NCBI GenBank assembly: GCA_963698165.1
Contig: CAVOPT010000003.1
Span: 1-64,000, forward strand
Length of the DNA stretch: 64,000 nucleotides
DNA from: JAAYUJ01 sp963698165
Lineage (GTDB): Bacteria > Desulfobacterota > Syntrophobacteria > Syntrophobacterales > Syntrophobacteraceae
Reading direction: 5' to 3'
Position numbers and translations under genes: made by a program. Under the pieces are notes generated by a model that was not told where the DNA came from, did no database searches, and saw nothing but the letters and a program-made list of their open reading frames with translations. Position 1 is the stretch's first letter. Every line of letters begins with the position of its first letter. This document shows, one piece after another, positions 51,645 through 61,406 of the stretch.

Positions 51645-52568
51645 ATGGTTGACGATCACAACGTGGGGTCCAGGCTTTTGGATTTGCCTGGACCCCATTA
51701 TTCGTTTTTGGGATTGAATCCTTCGGCAGGGAGCCTGGAAGGGGCCAGGGCCGTCATCGTGCCGGTGCCCTACGACGGGACGACGACCTACAGGGCGGGA
51801 ACCCGGGAAGGCCCCCGGGCGATTCTTGCGGCCTCCAGAGAACTGGAGCTCTTTGACGAAGAGACGTCCACGGAACCTCATCGATGGGGAATTGCCACCC
51901 TCGGCGAACTGGAAGTCACCGTGGCGTCCCCCAGGGAGATGGTGGCAAGGGTGCGTCGCGTTGGAAAGAGCGTTCTGGGAGCGGACAAGCTTCCGGTGCT
52001 CCTCGGCGGTGAACACCTCCTGTCCCTCGGGATGATCGAGGCTGTGGCGGCTCGTTTCCCCGACGTCACCATCCTGCATTTGGACGCCCATGGAGACTTG
52101 CGGGAGAGCTACCAGGGGAGCCCCTACAGCAACGCCTGCGTGATGCGGCTGGCAGCCGACCATGGGAAACTTGTCCAGGTTGGAATCCGGGCGGTGTCGA
52201 AAGGGGAGGTCGAGTTCCTTCAGGAGAGGAACATTCCCTGCTTCTTTGCCCATCAACTGAACCGCAATCCAGGGCTTTGGCGGGACATCCCGGATCTTCT
52301 CGGTCCCCGGGTCTATGTGAGCATCGATCTGGATGTATTCGACCCCTCCATCATGCCGGCGGTGGGCACGCCTGAACCCGGCGGGGTGGGGTGGTACGAG
52401 GTGCTGGCCCTGCTTCGGGAGGTGGCCAGGAAGAGCCGCATCGTCGGGTTCGATGTGATGGAGCTCCTCCCCATTCCCCAGATGGTCGCTCCGGACCTGC
52501 TTGCCGCCCGATTGGTGTACAAGCTCCTCGGTTACATTTTTATGGACTTCATGGGTTCACCTTGTTAA
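51645..52568 (+). CDS. speB: Agmatinase family ureohydrolase
   Basis: Agmatinase splits agmatine to putrescine and urea. The binuclear manganese ligands are present: GGEH, LHLDAHGDLRE and SIDLDVFDPSIMP, and the PEPGG block follows. About 307 residues is typical. The ATG is 8 bases after the speD stop. With SpeD it supports a putrescine-to-spermidine branch, but arginine decarboxylase and spermidine synthase are not in the window. Confidence 0.93.
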   Translation: MVDDHNVGSRLLDLPGPHYSFLGLNPSAGSLEGARAVIVPVPYDGTTTYRAGTREGPRAILAASRELELFDEETSTEPHRWGIATLGELEVTVASPREMVARVRRVGKSVLGADKLPVLLGGEHLLSLGMIEAVAARFPDVTILHLDAHGDLRESYQGSPYSNACVMRLAADHGKLVQVGIRAVSKGEVEFLQERNIPCFFAHQLNRNPGLWRDIPDLLGPRVYVSIDLDVFDPSIMPAVGTPEPGGVGWYEVLALLREVARKSRIVGFDVMELLPIPQMVAPDLLAARLVYKLLGYIFMDFMGSPC

Positions 52569-52674
52569 TTTGGCTGTAGGTCGATATGGAAGCCCCCGTT
52601 AGCGGGTGATTCCGAGTTCCCGTCAGCCCTTGGAAGCTGGATCTTTTAATTTCATTGAAGGAAGAGACACGGCG

Positions 52675-53547
52675 TTGGAAGAGGAGTCTGCCAAAGGGTT
52701 CAAAGATTGGCTCAGGATGTGCTTTCGGCGGCTTGCGCGGGTCGAGGAAACCGAGAACATCGAGAAAGAGATCCAACAGCTCATTGATGAAGGTGAGCAG
52801 AGGGGACTGATTTCCGAAGACGAAGGGGAAATGATTCAGGGGATTTTCTCCTTCCGGGACACCATCGCCAGAGAGATCATGGTCCCCAGAACAGACGCCG
52901 TGTGCGCTCGCAGCGACGTCCAGTTCCCCGACATCATCCAGCTCATCATCCAAAGCGGCCATTCCCGCATTCCCATCTACCAGGACAACATCGACAACAT
53001 CATCGGCACGCTCCATGCCAAGGACCTCCTCGGTTACTGGGGCAGGGAAGACCTGGAAGTGAGAAGCCTGGTGCGGTCCCCGTATTTCATTCCGGAAACC
53101 AAGAAGATCAGCGAGGTGCTGCATGATCTGCGGGACAACAAGTCCCACATGGCCGTGGTCATCGACGAATACGGGGGGACCGCCGGCATCCTGACCCTCG
53201 AAGACATCATCGAAGAGATCATCGGGGATATCATGGATGAGCACGATGAGGATCAGAAGCTCATGGTGGAGCACGAGGATGGGACAATTTCCGTCAACGC
53301 CCGCCTCGATTCCGAGGAACTGGAAGATTATCTGAAGCTGGAATTGCCTGAAGGGAAGTTCGAGTCGGTGGGCGGATTCATCATCAGCCTTCTGGGCCGT
53401 GTTCCCGTGGTGAACGAGAGAGTGGTATACAAGAACATTGAAATTGTCATCGAAGCAGCCAACAACAGGAAGATTGAAAGGGTCAGAATCCACCGAATCG
53501 ACGCCCAGCCCGGGGAATCGGGTTCTTCCGAGGGTATCGCTCACTGA
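52675..53547 (+). CDS. corC: CorC/HlyC-type CBS-domain protein
   Basis: This cytosolic CorC-type protein has two CBS motifs (about residues 70-190) around MVPRTDAVCARSDV and GHSRIPIYQDNIDNIIGTLHAKDL. The conserved AVVIDEYGGTAGILTLEDI lies between them, and the CorC_HlyC C-terminal domain is DARLDSEELEDYL. It may help magnesium/cobalt efflux or envelope lipid homeostasis. In Proteobacteria it stands before lnt, as here. I chose a TTG (52675) with AAGGAAGAG upstream; the frame opens at a GTG (52606) that lacks a ribosome site, so the start is uncertain. Confidence 0.88.
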   Translation: MEEESAKGFKDWLRMCFRRLARVEETENIEKEIQQLIDEGEQRGLISEDEGEMIQGIFSFRDTIAREIMVPRTDAVCARSDVQFPDIIQLIIQSGHSRIPIYQDNIDNIIGTLHAKDLLGYWGREDLEVRSLVRSPYFIPETKKISEVLHDLRDNKSHMAVVIDEYGGTAGILTLEDIIEEIIGDIMDEHDEDQKLMVEHEDGTISVNARLDSEELEDYLKLELPEGKFESVGGFIISLLGRVPVVNERVVYKNIEIVIEAANNRKIERVRIHRIDAQPGESGSSEGIAH

Positions 53548-53631
53548 GGTCCGTGTCTCACTGTTCCGGGAGACCCGGGACCGGGGATTTACGGTCCGCC
53601 ACGTCGCAGGAAGTGTCCTCTTCCAAGTCCC

Positions 53632-55227
53632 ATGAATTCACGAGCCATCGTTGATAGGGCGTTGCACATGAAAGGGAAAGAATTTTGGACGGCTTGCGTC
53701 CTGAGTGCCCTGAGCGGCGTTTTGCTCACGGTGGGGTTTCCCGCGCTCCAGTTCCACCATGCGACCTGGGTTGCCCTGATCCCGCTTTTTTTCGCCCTTC
53801 GAGGAAAGGGAGCCAAGAATGCCCTGTTCCTGGGGTATGTCTGCGGGTTGTTTCATAATTTTACGGTCCTTTTCTGGATTCGGTACGTCATCCACCACTA
53901 CGGAGGTCTTCCGTTCCCGGTGGCCATTTCCATCCTGCTGCTCCTGTGTGCATATCTCGCGGTTTATCCTGCCTGCTTTGCGTTTTTCGCCCAGTGGTGG
54001 AAGCCGCGCCCGCTTCTATGGACATTCGGCCTTCCCTGCGTGTGGGTGGTGTTGGAGTTCGTCCGGGCTTATGCCGTGACGGGGTTCCCCTGGGCGAACC
54101 TGGGGTACACCCAGACCCCGTTTTCTCACCTGATTCAGTTTGCCGACATCACGGGAGTTTATGGGGTCGGTTGGCTTGTGGTGCTTGGGAACACCGTTCT
54201 CATGGCGTGCATCGATCGCGGGAGGTCTCTGATGAGGCCGGTCATGAGTCTCACGGCGCTGGCTGCCTGCATCCTTGCGGCGTTGGTTTACGGAACCGTT
54301 CGCGTCAAGGAGGTGGCGCAGCTTCAGGAGAAGACGGTCCCCTTCCAGGTGGCGGTAGTCCAGGGAAACATCGATCAAAGCCAGAAATGGAACCCCGCAT
54401 TCCAGCAGGAGACTCTGAGGCGATACAGGGAGCTTTCCCTCAAGGCGGCATCAGGCGATCCCGTCCCTGAGCTTCTTGTGTGGCCTGAGACTGCCGTGCC
54501 CTTCTTTTACGGTACCGATGAGAAACTCACCACCCAACTGACCGGCATATTTCAGGAGATCGGAAAACCGCTGCTCTTCGGCAGCCCTGCCGTGACCAGG
54601 GTGAACGGCGAGATGAGATTCCAGAACAGGGCCTACCTCGTCGATGGGAATGCCTTGACTCTCGGGAAGTATGCAAAACAGCACCTGGTTCCCTTCGGGG
54701 AATATGTGCCGCTGCAGAAACTGCTCTTTTTCGTCAATCGCCTGGTGGAGTTCGCGGGAGACTTCGTTCCCGGGGCCGAGTCTTCCCCGATCCCATTGCA
54801 CGGGCAATCCCTGGGGGTTCTGATCTGCTATGAGGGCATATTCCCCGAACTTGCCCGGGAGGCGGTGAGTAGAGGGGCGACGGCCTTCGTCAACATCACC
54901 AATGACGCGTGGTACGGGCCGACCAGTGCGCCCTATCAACACATGGAAATCGCGCGGTGGCGTGCGATCGAGTTTAGAAGGCCCCTCATTCGAGCGGCCA
55001 ACACGGGCATCAGCACCTTGGTGGATGCAGCCGGAAACCTGTGCGGCACAATCGCCCTCAACCAGCAGGGATATCTCGCATGCGGCGTTCGCCCGGTCAA
55101 GGTGAAGACGTTCTATGCGGAATGGGGGAATCTCTTCGCCTGGCTTTGCGCTCTTGCGACGGGATTGGGAGTGCTTATATGCTTGAGGCGGAAAGCATTC
55201 GAGGAAAGGACCGGAATCGGAGTCTGA
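53632..55227 (+). CDS. lnt: Apolipoprotein N-acyltransferase
   Basis: Lnt adds the third acyl chain to lipoproteins in the inner membrane. The first 220 residues hold about six membrane helices. The carbon-nitrogen hydrolase domain has the catalytic Glu in VWPETAVPFF, the Lys in KQHLVPFGEYVP and the Cys in LICYEGIFPE, the usual triad. The C-terminal helix is LFAWLCALATGLGVLICL. 531 residues is typical. The ATG at 53632 has no strong ribosome site, so a start at 53668 (MKGKEFW) is possible. It follows corC by 84 bases. Confidence 0.93.
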   Translation: MNSRAIVDRALHMKGKEFWTACVLSALSGVLLTVGFPALQFHHATWVALIPLFFALRGKGAKNALFLGYVCGLFHNFTVLFWIRYVIHHYGGLPFPVAISILLLLCAYLAVYPACFAFFAQWWKPRPLLWTFGLPCVWVVLEFVRAYAVTGFPWANLGYTQTPFSHLIQFADITGVYGVGWLVVLGNTVLMACIDRGRSLMRPVMSLTALAACILAALVYGTVRVKEVAQLQEKTVPFQVAVVQGNIDQSQKWNPAFQQETLRRYRELSLKAASGDPVPELLVWPETAVPFFYGTDEKLTTQLTGIFQEIGKPLLFGSPAVTRVNGEMRFQNRAYLVDGNALTLGKYAKQHLVPFGEYVPLQKLLFFVNRLVEFAGDFVPGAESSPIPLHGQSLGVLICYEGIFPELAREAVSRGATAFVNITNDAWYGPTSAPYQHMEIARWRAIEFRRPLIRAANTGISTLVDAAGNLCGTIALNQQGYLACGVRPVKVKTFYAEWGNLFAWLCALATGLGVLICLRRKAFEERTGIGV

Positions 55228-55324
55228 CCCGCCTCGCAGGGGCGAGGACTTGATTCCTTCGACCGTCTCATGGAATAATTCGAAAAATTAGGAAATCAAT
55301 ACGCATGCACAAGGAGGAGACATC

Positions 55325-56453
55325 ATGACTGTCGACATCGCGGAAACAAGAGCCGGACTTCGGGACTTATCTCAAAGGATCCAGAACCTCGGAGGTTATC
55401 TTTGACATAGAAGGAAAAAGAAAACGGCTTGAGGAAATTGAAAAGATCCTGGTTAAACCGGACTTTTGGGACAATCCTGAAGCGAGTAAGGTCATCCTGA
55501 AAGAACGTTCAGATATCGAGTCCCTGGTTCAGATCTGGCTTCAGCTGGCCAATGAGCAGGAAGAAACGGAATTGCTCATGGACATGGCCCTGGAGGAGAA
55601 CGACGAGGAAACCCTCGGGGAAGTATTTCAGAAAACCCGGACCCTGGGTGAGAGCCTGAGGAACCTTGAGCTTCGCCAGATGCTCAGCGAGGAGAACGAC
55701 GAGCGCAACGCCATCATCAGCATCAATTCGGGGGCGGGAGGTACCGAGGCCCAGGATTGGGCGGAAATGCTCCTGAGGATGTACCTGCGGTGGTGTGAAA
55801 AAAAGAAATTGGCGGCCCAGACGGTGGATATCCTGGAGGGGGAAGAGGCCGGCATCAAGAGCGTGACTTTCACGGTGTCAGGCTCTTTCGCATACGGGCT
55901 CCTCAAGGCGGAATCGGGCATCCACAGGCTGGTGAGGATCTCCCCCTTCGACGCCAGTGGTCGGCGCCACACCTCTTTCGCGGCCGTTTCGGTGTATCCT
56001 GAAATCGACGACAAGATCGAAGTGGACGTCAAGGCAGCGGATCTGCGCGTGGACACCTACAGGGCCAGTGGAGCGGGTGGTCAGCATGTCAACAAGACGA
56101 GCTCGGCCGTGCGCATCACGCACCTTCCAACGGGCATTGTCGTTCAATGCCAGAATGAGAAATCCCAGCATCGCAACCGGGATATTGCCATGAAGATCCT
56201 GCGGGCGAGGCTTTATGAAAGAGAAAAGAGGATCCAGCAGGAGAAGCTCCAGGAGCTCCATGACAATTTGGACGACATAGCCTGGGGTAGTCAAATCCGC
56301 TCTTACATTCTTCAGCCCTATCGCCTCGTCAAGGACCACAGAACCAACGCTGAAAAGGGCAACGTGGAAGGCGTGCTGGACGGCGACCTCGATGACTTCA
56401 TTGAGGCTTACCTTATGCACCTTTTGAACAGCAAACAGAAGACGGCGGCCTGA
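55325..56453 (+). CDS. prfB: Peptide chain release factor 2, with programmed +1 frameshift
   Basis: RF2 terminates at UAA and UGA. The start at 55325 has AAGGAGGAGAC upstream. The first 26 codons (MTVDIAETRAGLRDLSQRIQ...GGYL) end in an in-frame TGA at 55403-55405. Translation then continues in the +1 frame as DIEGKRKRLEEIEKIL, a normal RF2. The frame is set by CTT-TGA-C with the Shine-Dalgarno-like GGAGG at 55391-55395. The peptidyl-release motif GAGGQHVNKTSSAVRI and the codon-recognition helix are intact. Total length is about 375 residues. It lies 97 bases after lnt. Confidence 0.96.
55391..55406 (+). promoter_or_regulatory. prfB: RF2 programmed +1 frameshift site
   Basis: The sequence GGAGGTTATCTTTGAC holds a Shine-Dalgarno-like GGAGG, the slippery CTT codon, the TGA stop and the following C. 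This is the classical autoregulatory arrangement: when RF2 is scarce, the ribosome slips at the TGA and makes more RF2. The stop is not a mutation. Confidence 0.95.
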
Positions 56454-56540
56454 GGGGCCACGCCAAGCCTGTTCGCGCGGCTGTTGACGTGCGAATTGCT
56501 TTGCCAAGGCACAACAAAAATGCTATGAAACGCAGCGTTT

Positions 56541-56576
56541 CCCTGAGGGGAGGCATTCCGTGGCCTCCCCTCAGGG
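56541..56576. terminator. Strong hairpin after prfB
   Basis: CCCTGAGGGGAGGC pairs with GCCTCCCCTCAGGG around the loop ATTCCGTG. It is 88 bases after the prfB stop. No T run follows on the plus strand, so it could be a terminator without a U tail, an RNA-stability hairpin or a repeat. The remaining bases 56577-56868 show no gene. Confidence 0.5.
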
Positions 56577-56868
56577 AGGCGTGCTGTTCGAGGGTTTCGA
56601 TTGTCTCTGCCGTCAGGGCCGAAGAGACCCTCACTTGTGGGCATCGATTTTCAGGAAACCTCCGCCTTCCGCGGTGCCATTCCCGCGAATGGAGGAGCGT
56701 CCTTTGAATTGACCGTCACAGGGAGACCAACACGTTCTGGCGCGGCCCATTTTGCCAGAGAACTCGGCTCCGGTGAGCCTGAGAGCCACCGGGAGCCACT
56801 GCCGGGGAGTCAGCCTTAGAGGATGCTCCCTTTTTTGCTTTCTAGTCTGAAGACTGTGGGGAAAAACA

Positions 56869-58533
56869 ATGCGAAAGTCCACTGTCATTGGGTCTTTGGG
56901 ACTATTTCTCTTTTCCGTTGGGATATCTTGCCTTGTCCATGCCCAGGATCGAGGAATCGTCACGCGCAAGTTTTCCGAGGGACCTGCCAAGCCGGAGCAA
57001 CGTGTGGCACTGGTCGTGGGCAACAGCACATATGAGGCGGCCCCCTTGCGCAACCCGCTCAATGATGCGCGGTCCATGGGCAGAACCCTTGGTGACCTGG
57101 GCTTCGATGTGGTGGTCCGGGAGAACCTCACCCAAAAGGAGATGAAAATGGAGATCCAGGCCTTCGGCCAGAAGCTCCAGAAGGGCGGGGTGGGTCTCTT
57201 CTACTTTGCCGGGCACGGCATTCAAGTCAACGGACGGAATTTTCTGATACCCGTGGGTGCGAAAATTGAACACGAGAAACAGGTGGAGTACGAAGGGGTG
57301 GATGCGGGGTCCGTTTTCGCGGAGATGGAATTCGCCCGCAATCGCTTGAACATTGTGATTCTCGATGCGTGCCGCGACAATCCCTTTGCCCGAAGCTTTC
57401 GGTCGACCTCGATGGGATTGGCTTCCATCAATGCGCCGACTGGAACGCTCATCGCCTACGCAACCTCCCCTGGTTCCGTGGCCAACGATGGTCCCGGGGA
57501 AAACGGCGTTTACACGGGGGAGCTCATCAAGGCCATGCAAGTTCAGGGCCTGCGAATCGAGGACGTCTTCAAACAGGTGCGCGGCTCGGTGAGAGAGGCC
57601 ACCCAGGGGAAGCAGATTCCCTGGGAGTCTTCATCCCTGGAAGGGGACTTCTACTTCAGACCTCCCGCTGCCGGGAGGACTCCGCCGGATGACCCGGTAA
57701 AGGTGGCCACCGGCGGCATCTCCCAGAAGACCCGTGGCGAGGGTTCGCCAAGGACCGTCAAGATATGGAAGGAGCCTGTCACGGGCATGGTGTTCGTGTG
57801 GGTTCCGGGCGCCTGTTATCTCATGGGGAGCCCACACGACGAGGCGGGCCGAGATGTGGATGAGGGGCCCGTCCATGAGGTGTGCGTGGATGGATTCTGG
57901 ATGGGCAAGACGGAAGTGACCAACGGCCAGTTTCGCAAATTTCAGCCCAATCACAACAGCGGAGATTACCAGGGCATTTCACTGAACGGGGACAGCCAGC
58001 CCGCGGTGCACGTTAACTGGAATGACGCAGCGGGTTTTTCCCAGTGGTTGAAGGGCCAGAACGGGGGGCTGTACACCTTCCGGCTGCCCACGGAGGCGGA
58101 GTGGGAGTATGCCTGCCGGGCCGGAACCGAGGCTCCGCGCTACTGGGGCGCTGAGCCGGCCATGGCCTGCGAGTACGAAAACGTCGCCGATCAGACTCCT
58201 CAGCGTCAGTGGGACTGGACTGGCGTGCACGAGTGCGACGACGGATATTCGGCCACCGCCCCAACTGGAACCTTTCAGCCCAATGGCTTTGGCCTCCACG
58301 ACATGCTGGGGAACGTGTCCGAGTGGTGTCAAGACATTTACAGCGTTGATGTGTACACGAGGCATGAGCGGGCGAATCCCGTCTTCAACCAGGAGAGTGT
58401 CGGAACTGACCGGGTGATCAGGGGAGGGCACTGGCACGGGGATGCGGCCGCCGTTCGTTGTGCCGGTCGCAGTGCCGGCTTGCCGGGCGGGATGAACGAC
58501 AATCTCGGCTTTCGTCTGATACGGGAGCAGTGA
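56869..58533 (+). CDS. Exported caspase-like protease fused to a formylglycine-generating-enzyme domain
   Basis: This protein has an N-terminal signal peptide (IGSLGLFLFSVGISCLVHA). A peptidase C14 caspase domain follows (about residues 45-260), with the catalytic His116 in FYFAGHGIQV and Cys168 in NIVILDACRDNPF. A second domain (about 305-552) is of the SUMF1/FGE type, with RLPTEAEWEYACRAG and GLHDMLGNVSEW. Fusions of this kind are extracytoplasmic. The FGE-like fold may bind a sugar or protein surface and need not be catalytic, since the usual redox Cys pair is not evident. It heads a three-gene run with DUF4384 and CHASE2-cyclase genes. Confidence 0.93.
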   Translation: MRKSTVIGSLGLFLFSVGISCLVHAQDRGIVTRKFSEGPAKPEQRVALVVGNSTYEAAPLRNPLNDARSMGRTLGDLGFDVVVRENLTQKEMKMEIQAFGQKLQKGGVGLFYFAGHGIQVNGRNFLIPVGAKIEHEKQVEYEGVDAGSVFAEMEFARNRLNIVILDACRDNPFARSFRSTSMGLASINAPTGTLIAYATSPGSVANDGPGENGVYTGELIKAMQVQGLRIEDVFKQVRGSVREATQGKQIPWESSSLEGDFYFRPPAAGRTPPDDPVKVATGGISQKTRGEGSPRTVKIWKEPVTGMVFVWVPGACYLMGSPHDEAGRDVDEGPVHEVCVDGFWMGKTEVTNGQFRKFQPNHNSGDYQGISLNGDSQPAVHVNWNDAAGFSQWLKGQNGGLYTFRLPTEAEWEYACRAGTEAPRYWGAEPAMACEYENVADQTPQRQWDWTGVHECDDGYSATAPTGTFQPNGFGLHDMLGNVSEWCQDIYSVDVYTRHERANPVFNQESVGTDRVIRGGHWHGDAAAVRCAGRSAGLPGGMNDNLGFRLIREQ

Positions 58534-58606
58534 AGCTTCCACGAGGAGGGATCCCCGTGGGTTCAATGAATGGTGAGGGCTATCAAGCCGCTGAAGGAGG
58601 TGTACC

Positions 58607-59338
58607 ATGGGATGTTTGGGTCAGTGCACTCCCCGTGGGCGTGTCGTGACGACCCTGTTGAAGGTGATGCTGCTCTGTCTGCTGGTGCAGGCGTTTGTTG
58701 CGGTCCATTGGACCGTGCCGGCTCTTGGGACCGATGACGAAAAAGTTGGCCTTAGATGGGCTCTGGGCGCGCTGGTCGAAAGGGATGGCGAAAGCCGCCT
58801 CGAGTCCGTGACCCGCGATGCGTCTCTGCGCAGCGGTGAACGCTTTAAAATGATGATCGAACTGCAGAAGCCTTGCTTTGTCTATGTCATCCACCACAGT
58901 GCCCAGGGCCAGATTGCCTTGCTCTTTCCTTACAGCATGACCCAGTTTGATACGGACTACCGAGTTGGCCGCAAGTACAGCGTCCCCGAAGGAGATGCGT
59001 GGTTTGAACTGGACGAGCATCCCGGAAAGGAGACCCTGTATCTGCTGGCTGCGCCGGAGCGACTCAAGGAACTGGAAGGGCTCCTCTCCCGGTATGCATC
59101 TGCCGAGGCTTCAGCCGGGGAAGAATTGCAGAAACAAATCCTGGAAACGATCAGGGGTCTCAGGAAGCAGTACCGGGAATTGGCTGCGCCCGCCGAGAGA
59201 CCGGTGACCATCGGTGGAACCGTCCGTGAGTTGAAGGTGCCCGAGGCACCCGGGCGGCCGAAACTGGACACCATCGCCGTTGACATTCGTTCCGGCGGCA
59301 TCCTCGTGAGGACCTTCACCATTGAGCACAAGGAATAA
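58607..59338 (+). CDS. Exported DUF4384 protein
   Basis: This protein has 243 residues, an N-terminal hydrophobic signal (TTLLKVMLLCLLVQAFVA) and a DUF4384 domain in the middle: LRSGERFKMMIELQKPCFVYVIHHSAQGQIALLFP, then YRVGRKYSVPEGDAWFELDEHPGKETLYLLAA. DUF4384 domains are all-beta and often follow caspase-like or serine kinase domains in surface signalling proteins. The C-terminal part has a helical stretch (EELQKQILETIRGLRKQY). AAGGAGGTG precedes the ATG. Its last 17 bases overlap the cyclase start. Confidence 0.85.
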   Translation: MGCLGQCTPRGRVVTTLLKVMLLCLLVQAFVAVHWTVPALGTDDEKVGLRWALGALVERDGESRLESVTRDASLRSGERFKMMIELQKPCFVYVIHHSAQGQIALLFPYSMTQFDTDYRVGRKYSVPEGDAWFELDEHPGKETLYLLAAPERLKELEGLLSRYASAEASAGEELQKQILETIRGLRKQYRELAAPAERPVTIGGTVRELKVPEAPGRPKLDTIAVDIRSGGILVRTFTIEHKE

Positions 59339-61334
59339 GAGGAGAACGAGGGTTGCGATCCTCTGGGTCGTAGCATCCTTCGCCTTTGCCCATGCCTGTT
59401 TCTGGTCCCTGCCCAAGGTGTTCGAACCATGGAACGCCCAGACCATCGACCGGTTCTTTGTGCTGCGCTCCGGCCTTGAGCAGTTCAGGCCCGCCTATGA
59501 CGGCAGGGTCGTCCATATAGACATCAACAACTCATCCATCCAGCGGCTCAACAACTTCTATCTCAATCGCTCCCACTTCTCCCGGGTCATTCGGAACCTG
59601 GCGGCCATGGAAACCGCCGCCCAGGTGTATGATTTCATTCTTCCGGCTCTCACCAACGAAACGGATGATCGCGCTATCATCGATGCAACCAGGGAAGCCG
59701 GGAACGTTTACTTCGGCATGGCCCTGGCCCTGGCCCCCCGGCCGCCTGAGCAGCAGAGGCAGGGCTCCGGGCAAGACGCGGGGAATTATCTTAAGAAGAC
59801 CTCGTGGCACCTTCGCGTCCAGGGAGACCCGTCGCAAGTCCCGACGGGGTCGAACCCCCTCGCGACTTTTCCTCAGCTGGCATCGGCATCGCGGGGCTTG
59901 GGGTTTCTGACCATGAAGCCGGACAGCGACGGGGTGTTTCGGCGCGTTCCCCTTCTGCTGCGCTACGAGGGGGCATTCTATCCGAGCATGGCCTTCCACG
60001 TGGTTTGCGATTACCTGGCGGTCCCTCCCGAGAGGATCCTCGTGAAGCCAGGCGAGAGCGTCACCCTCGAAAAGGCCAGATTTCCCGGCGGCTCCGTTCG
60101 CGATCTCGTGATCCCCACGGACCGTGAGGGAAGCTTGGTCGTGAATTTTCTGGGTCCTTGGGAACGCATGGCCCATTACAATTTCGCCGATGTCTATGGA
60201 GCGTCCCGGGATCAGGAAGAGCTCGAGATCTGGAGGGAAGAGCTCAAAGGCAGGATCATCCTCATATCCGATGTTTCCACGGGTTCCACAGACATCGGGA
60301 CGGTCCCGACGGACATCAATTTTCCTTTGAGCGGCCTGCACGCAAACGCCATCCACACCATTCTGACCGGGCAGTTCCTGAGGGAGCTCGGGCCATTGGA
60401 AATGCTGCCGTTCGAGCTTTTCCTGACCATCGGGGTCCTCCTCCTTTCCATCCGATTCTCTCCACTCGTGTTCATCACCGGGACCATTCTCCTGGCCGCG
60501 GGTTATTTCGTTCTTGCCGTCTTTCTTTTTCTCCAGCTCCAGTTGATCCCCCACGTGGTGCGCCCTCTCTTTCTCCTGGCCCTCTCAACCATTGCCCTCA
60601 CGGCGTATCGCTACTTCGATGAAGAGAAGGAAAAGGAAGTGCTTCGAAAAACCTTCGAAGCCTATTTCCCTCCCTCGGTGGTGCGCAAGATCATGGCCAA
60701 CCCGGGCATGCTGACCCTGAAAGGGCAGAAGAAGGTGCTCACCATTCTTTTCAGCGACATAAAGGGGTTCACTGCTTCCTCGGCGACCCTGGCTCCCGAC
60801 CAGGTCCAGAGATACCTGAATGAATATTTTGAAGAAATGGTGGACATCGTTTTCAGTCACCGAGGAACCGTGGACAAGTACATCGGTGACGGATTGATGG
60901 TTTTCTTCGGGGATCCCGAGCCCCAGGAGGACCATGCCCTGCGGTGTGCACGCGCCGCCGTGGACATGCAGAAGAAGGCAAGGGAGCTCGATGCAAAGTG
61001 GCAAAAGGAAGGGGGTATCCCCATTCAGATTCGCATCGGCATCAACACCGGGGAAGCCCTGGTTGGAAACATGGGGTCATTGAAGCGGCTCTCCTACACG
61101 GTCCTGGGTTCCGCAGTGAACCTCGCCCAGCGGTTGGAAGCCAACGCCCCAATAGGCGGTATACTGATCTCGAAGGACACCCACGCCCACGTGAAGGATC
61201 ACATGCCCACCCGGTCGCTGGGCGAGATCCATGTCAAGGGAATTGAAGACCCGGTCAGTGTCTATGAAATCCCCATGGATGAGCACATGCCGCCGTCAAC
61301 GCTGCAAAGCGAAGTATCCCACACCAAGGAGTGA
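59322..61334 (+). CDS. CHASE2-domain adenylate/guanylate cyclase
   Basis: The protein starts at a TTG (59322) overlapping the DUF4384 gene. An N-terminal signal anchor leads to a periplasmic CHASE2 domain (about residues 40-340: VHIDINNSSIQRLNNFYLNRSHFSRVI). Three transmembrane helices follow (about 370-445), then a class III cyclase catalytic domain (about 480-640). The metal Asp is in LFSDIKGFTAS, and KYIGDGLMVFFGDPEPQEDHALR and VLGSAVNLAQRLEANA hold the other active-site residues. The purine-selecting residues are not certain, so cAMP over cGMP is likely but not proven. The CHASE2 domain senses an unknown envelope signal. Confidence 0.92.
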   Translation: MSTRNKRRTRVAILWVVASFAFAHACFWSLPKVFEPWNAQTIDRFFVLRSGLEQFRPAYDGRVVHIDINNSSIQRLNNFYLNRSHFSRVIRNLAAMETAAQVYDFILPALTNETDDRAIIDATREAGNVYFGMALALAPRPPEQQRQGSGQDAGNYLKKTSWHLRVQGDPSQVPTGSNPLATFPQLASASRGLGFLTMKPDSDGVFRRVPLLLRYEGAFYPSMAFHVVCDYLAVPPERILVKPGESVTLEKARFPGGSVRDLVIPTDREGSLVVNFLGPWERMAHYNFADVYGASRDQEELEIWREELKGRIILISDVSTGSTDIGTVPTDINFPLSGLHANAIHTILTGQFLRELGPLEMLPFELFLTIGVLLLSIRFSPLVFITGTILLAAGYFVLAVFLFLQLQLIPHVVRPLFLLALSTIALTAYRYFDEEKEKEVLRKTFEAYFPPSVVRKIMANPGMLTLKGQKKVLTILFSDIKGFTASSATLAPDQVQRYLNEYFEEMVDIVFSHRGTVDKYIGDGLMVFFGDPEPQEDHALRCARAAVDMQKKARELDAKWQKEGGIPIQIRIGINTGEALVGNMGSLKRLSYTVLGSAVNLAQRLEANAPIGGILISKDTHAHVKDHMPTRSLGEIHVKGIEDPVSVYEIPMDEHMPPSTLQSEVSHTKE

Positions 61335-61406
61335 CCGTGCCCATGAACACGTCCAGGCAATAAAGTGCCCGACCCACCGTCGAGCCGCGATTTCAGTGAA
61401 TCGCAT

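Noticed and set aside
55325..55405. The early TGA stop in prfB looks like a nonsense mutation
   Set aside because: The CTT-TGA-C context with an upstream GGAGG is the standard RF2 autoregulatory frameshift, and the +1 frame continues as a complete RF2.
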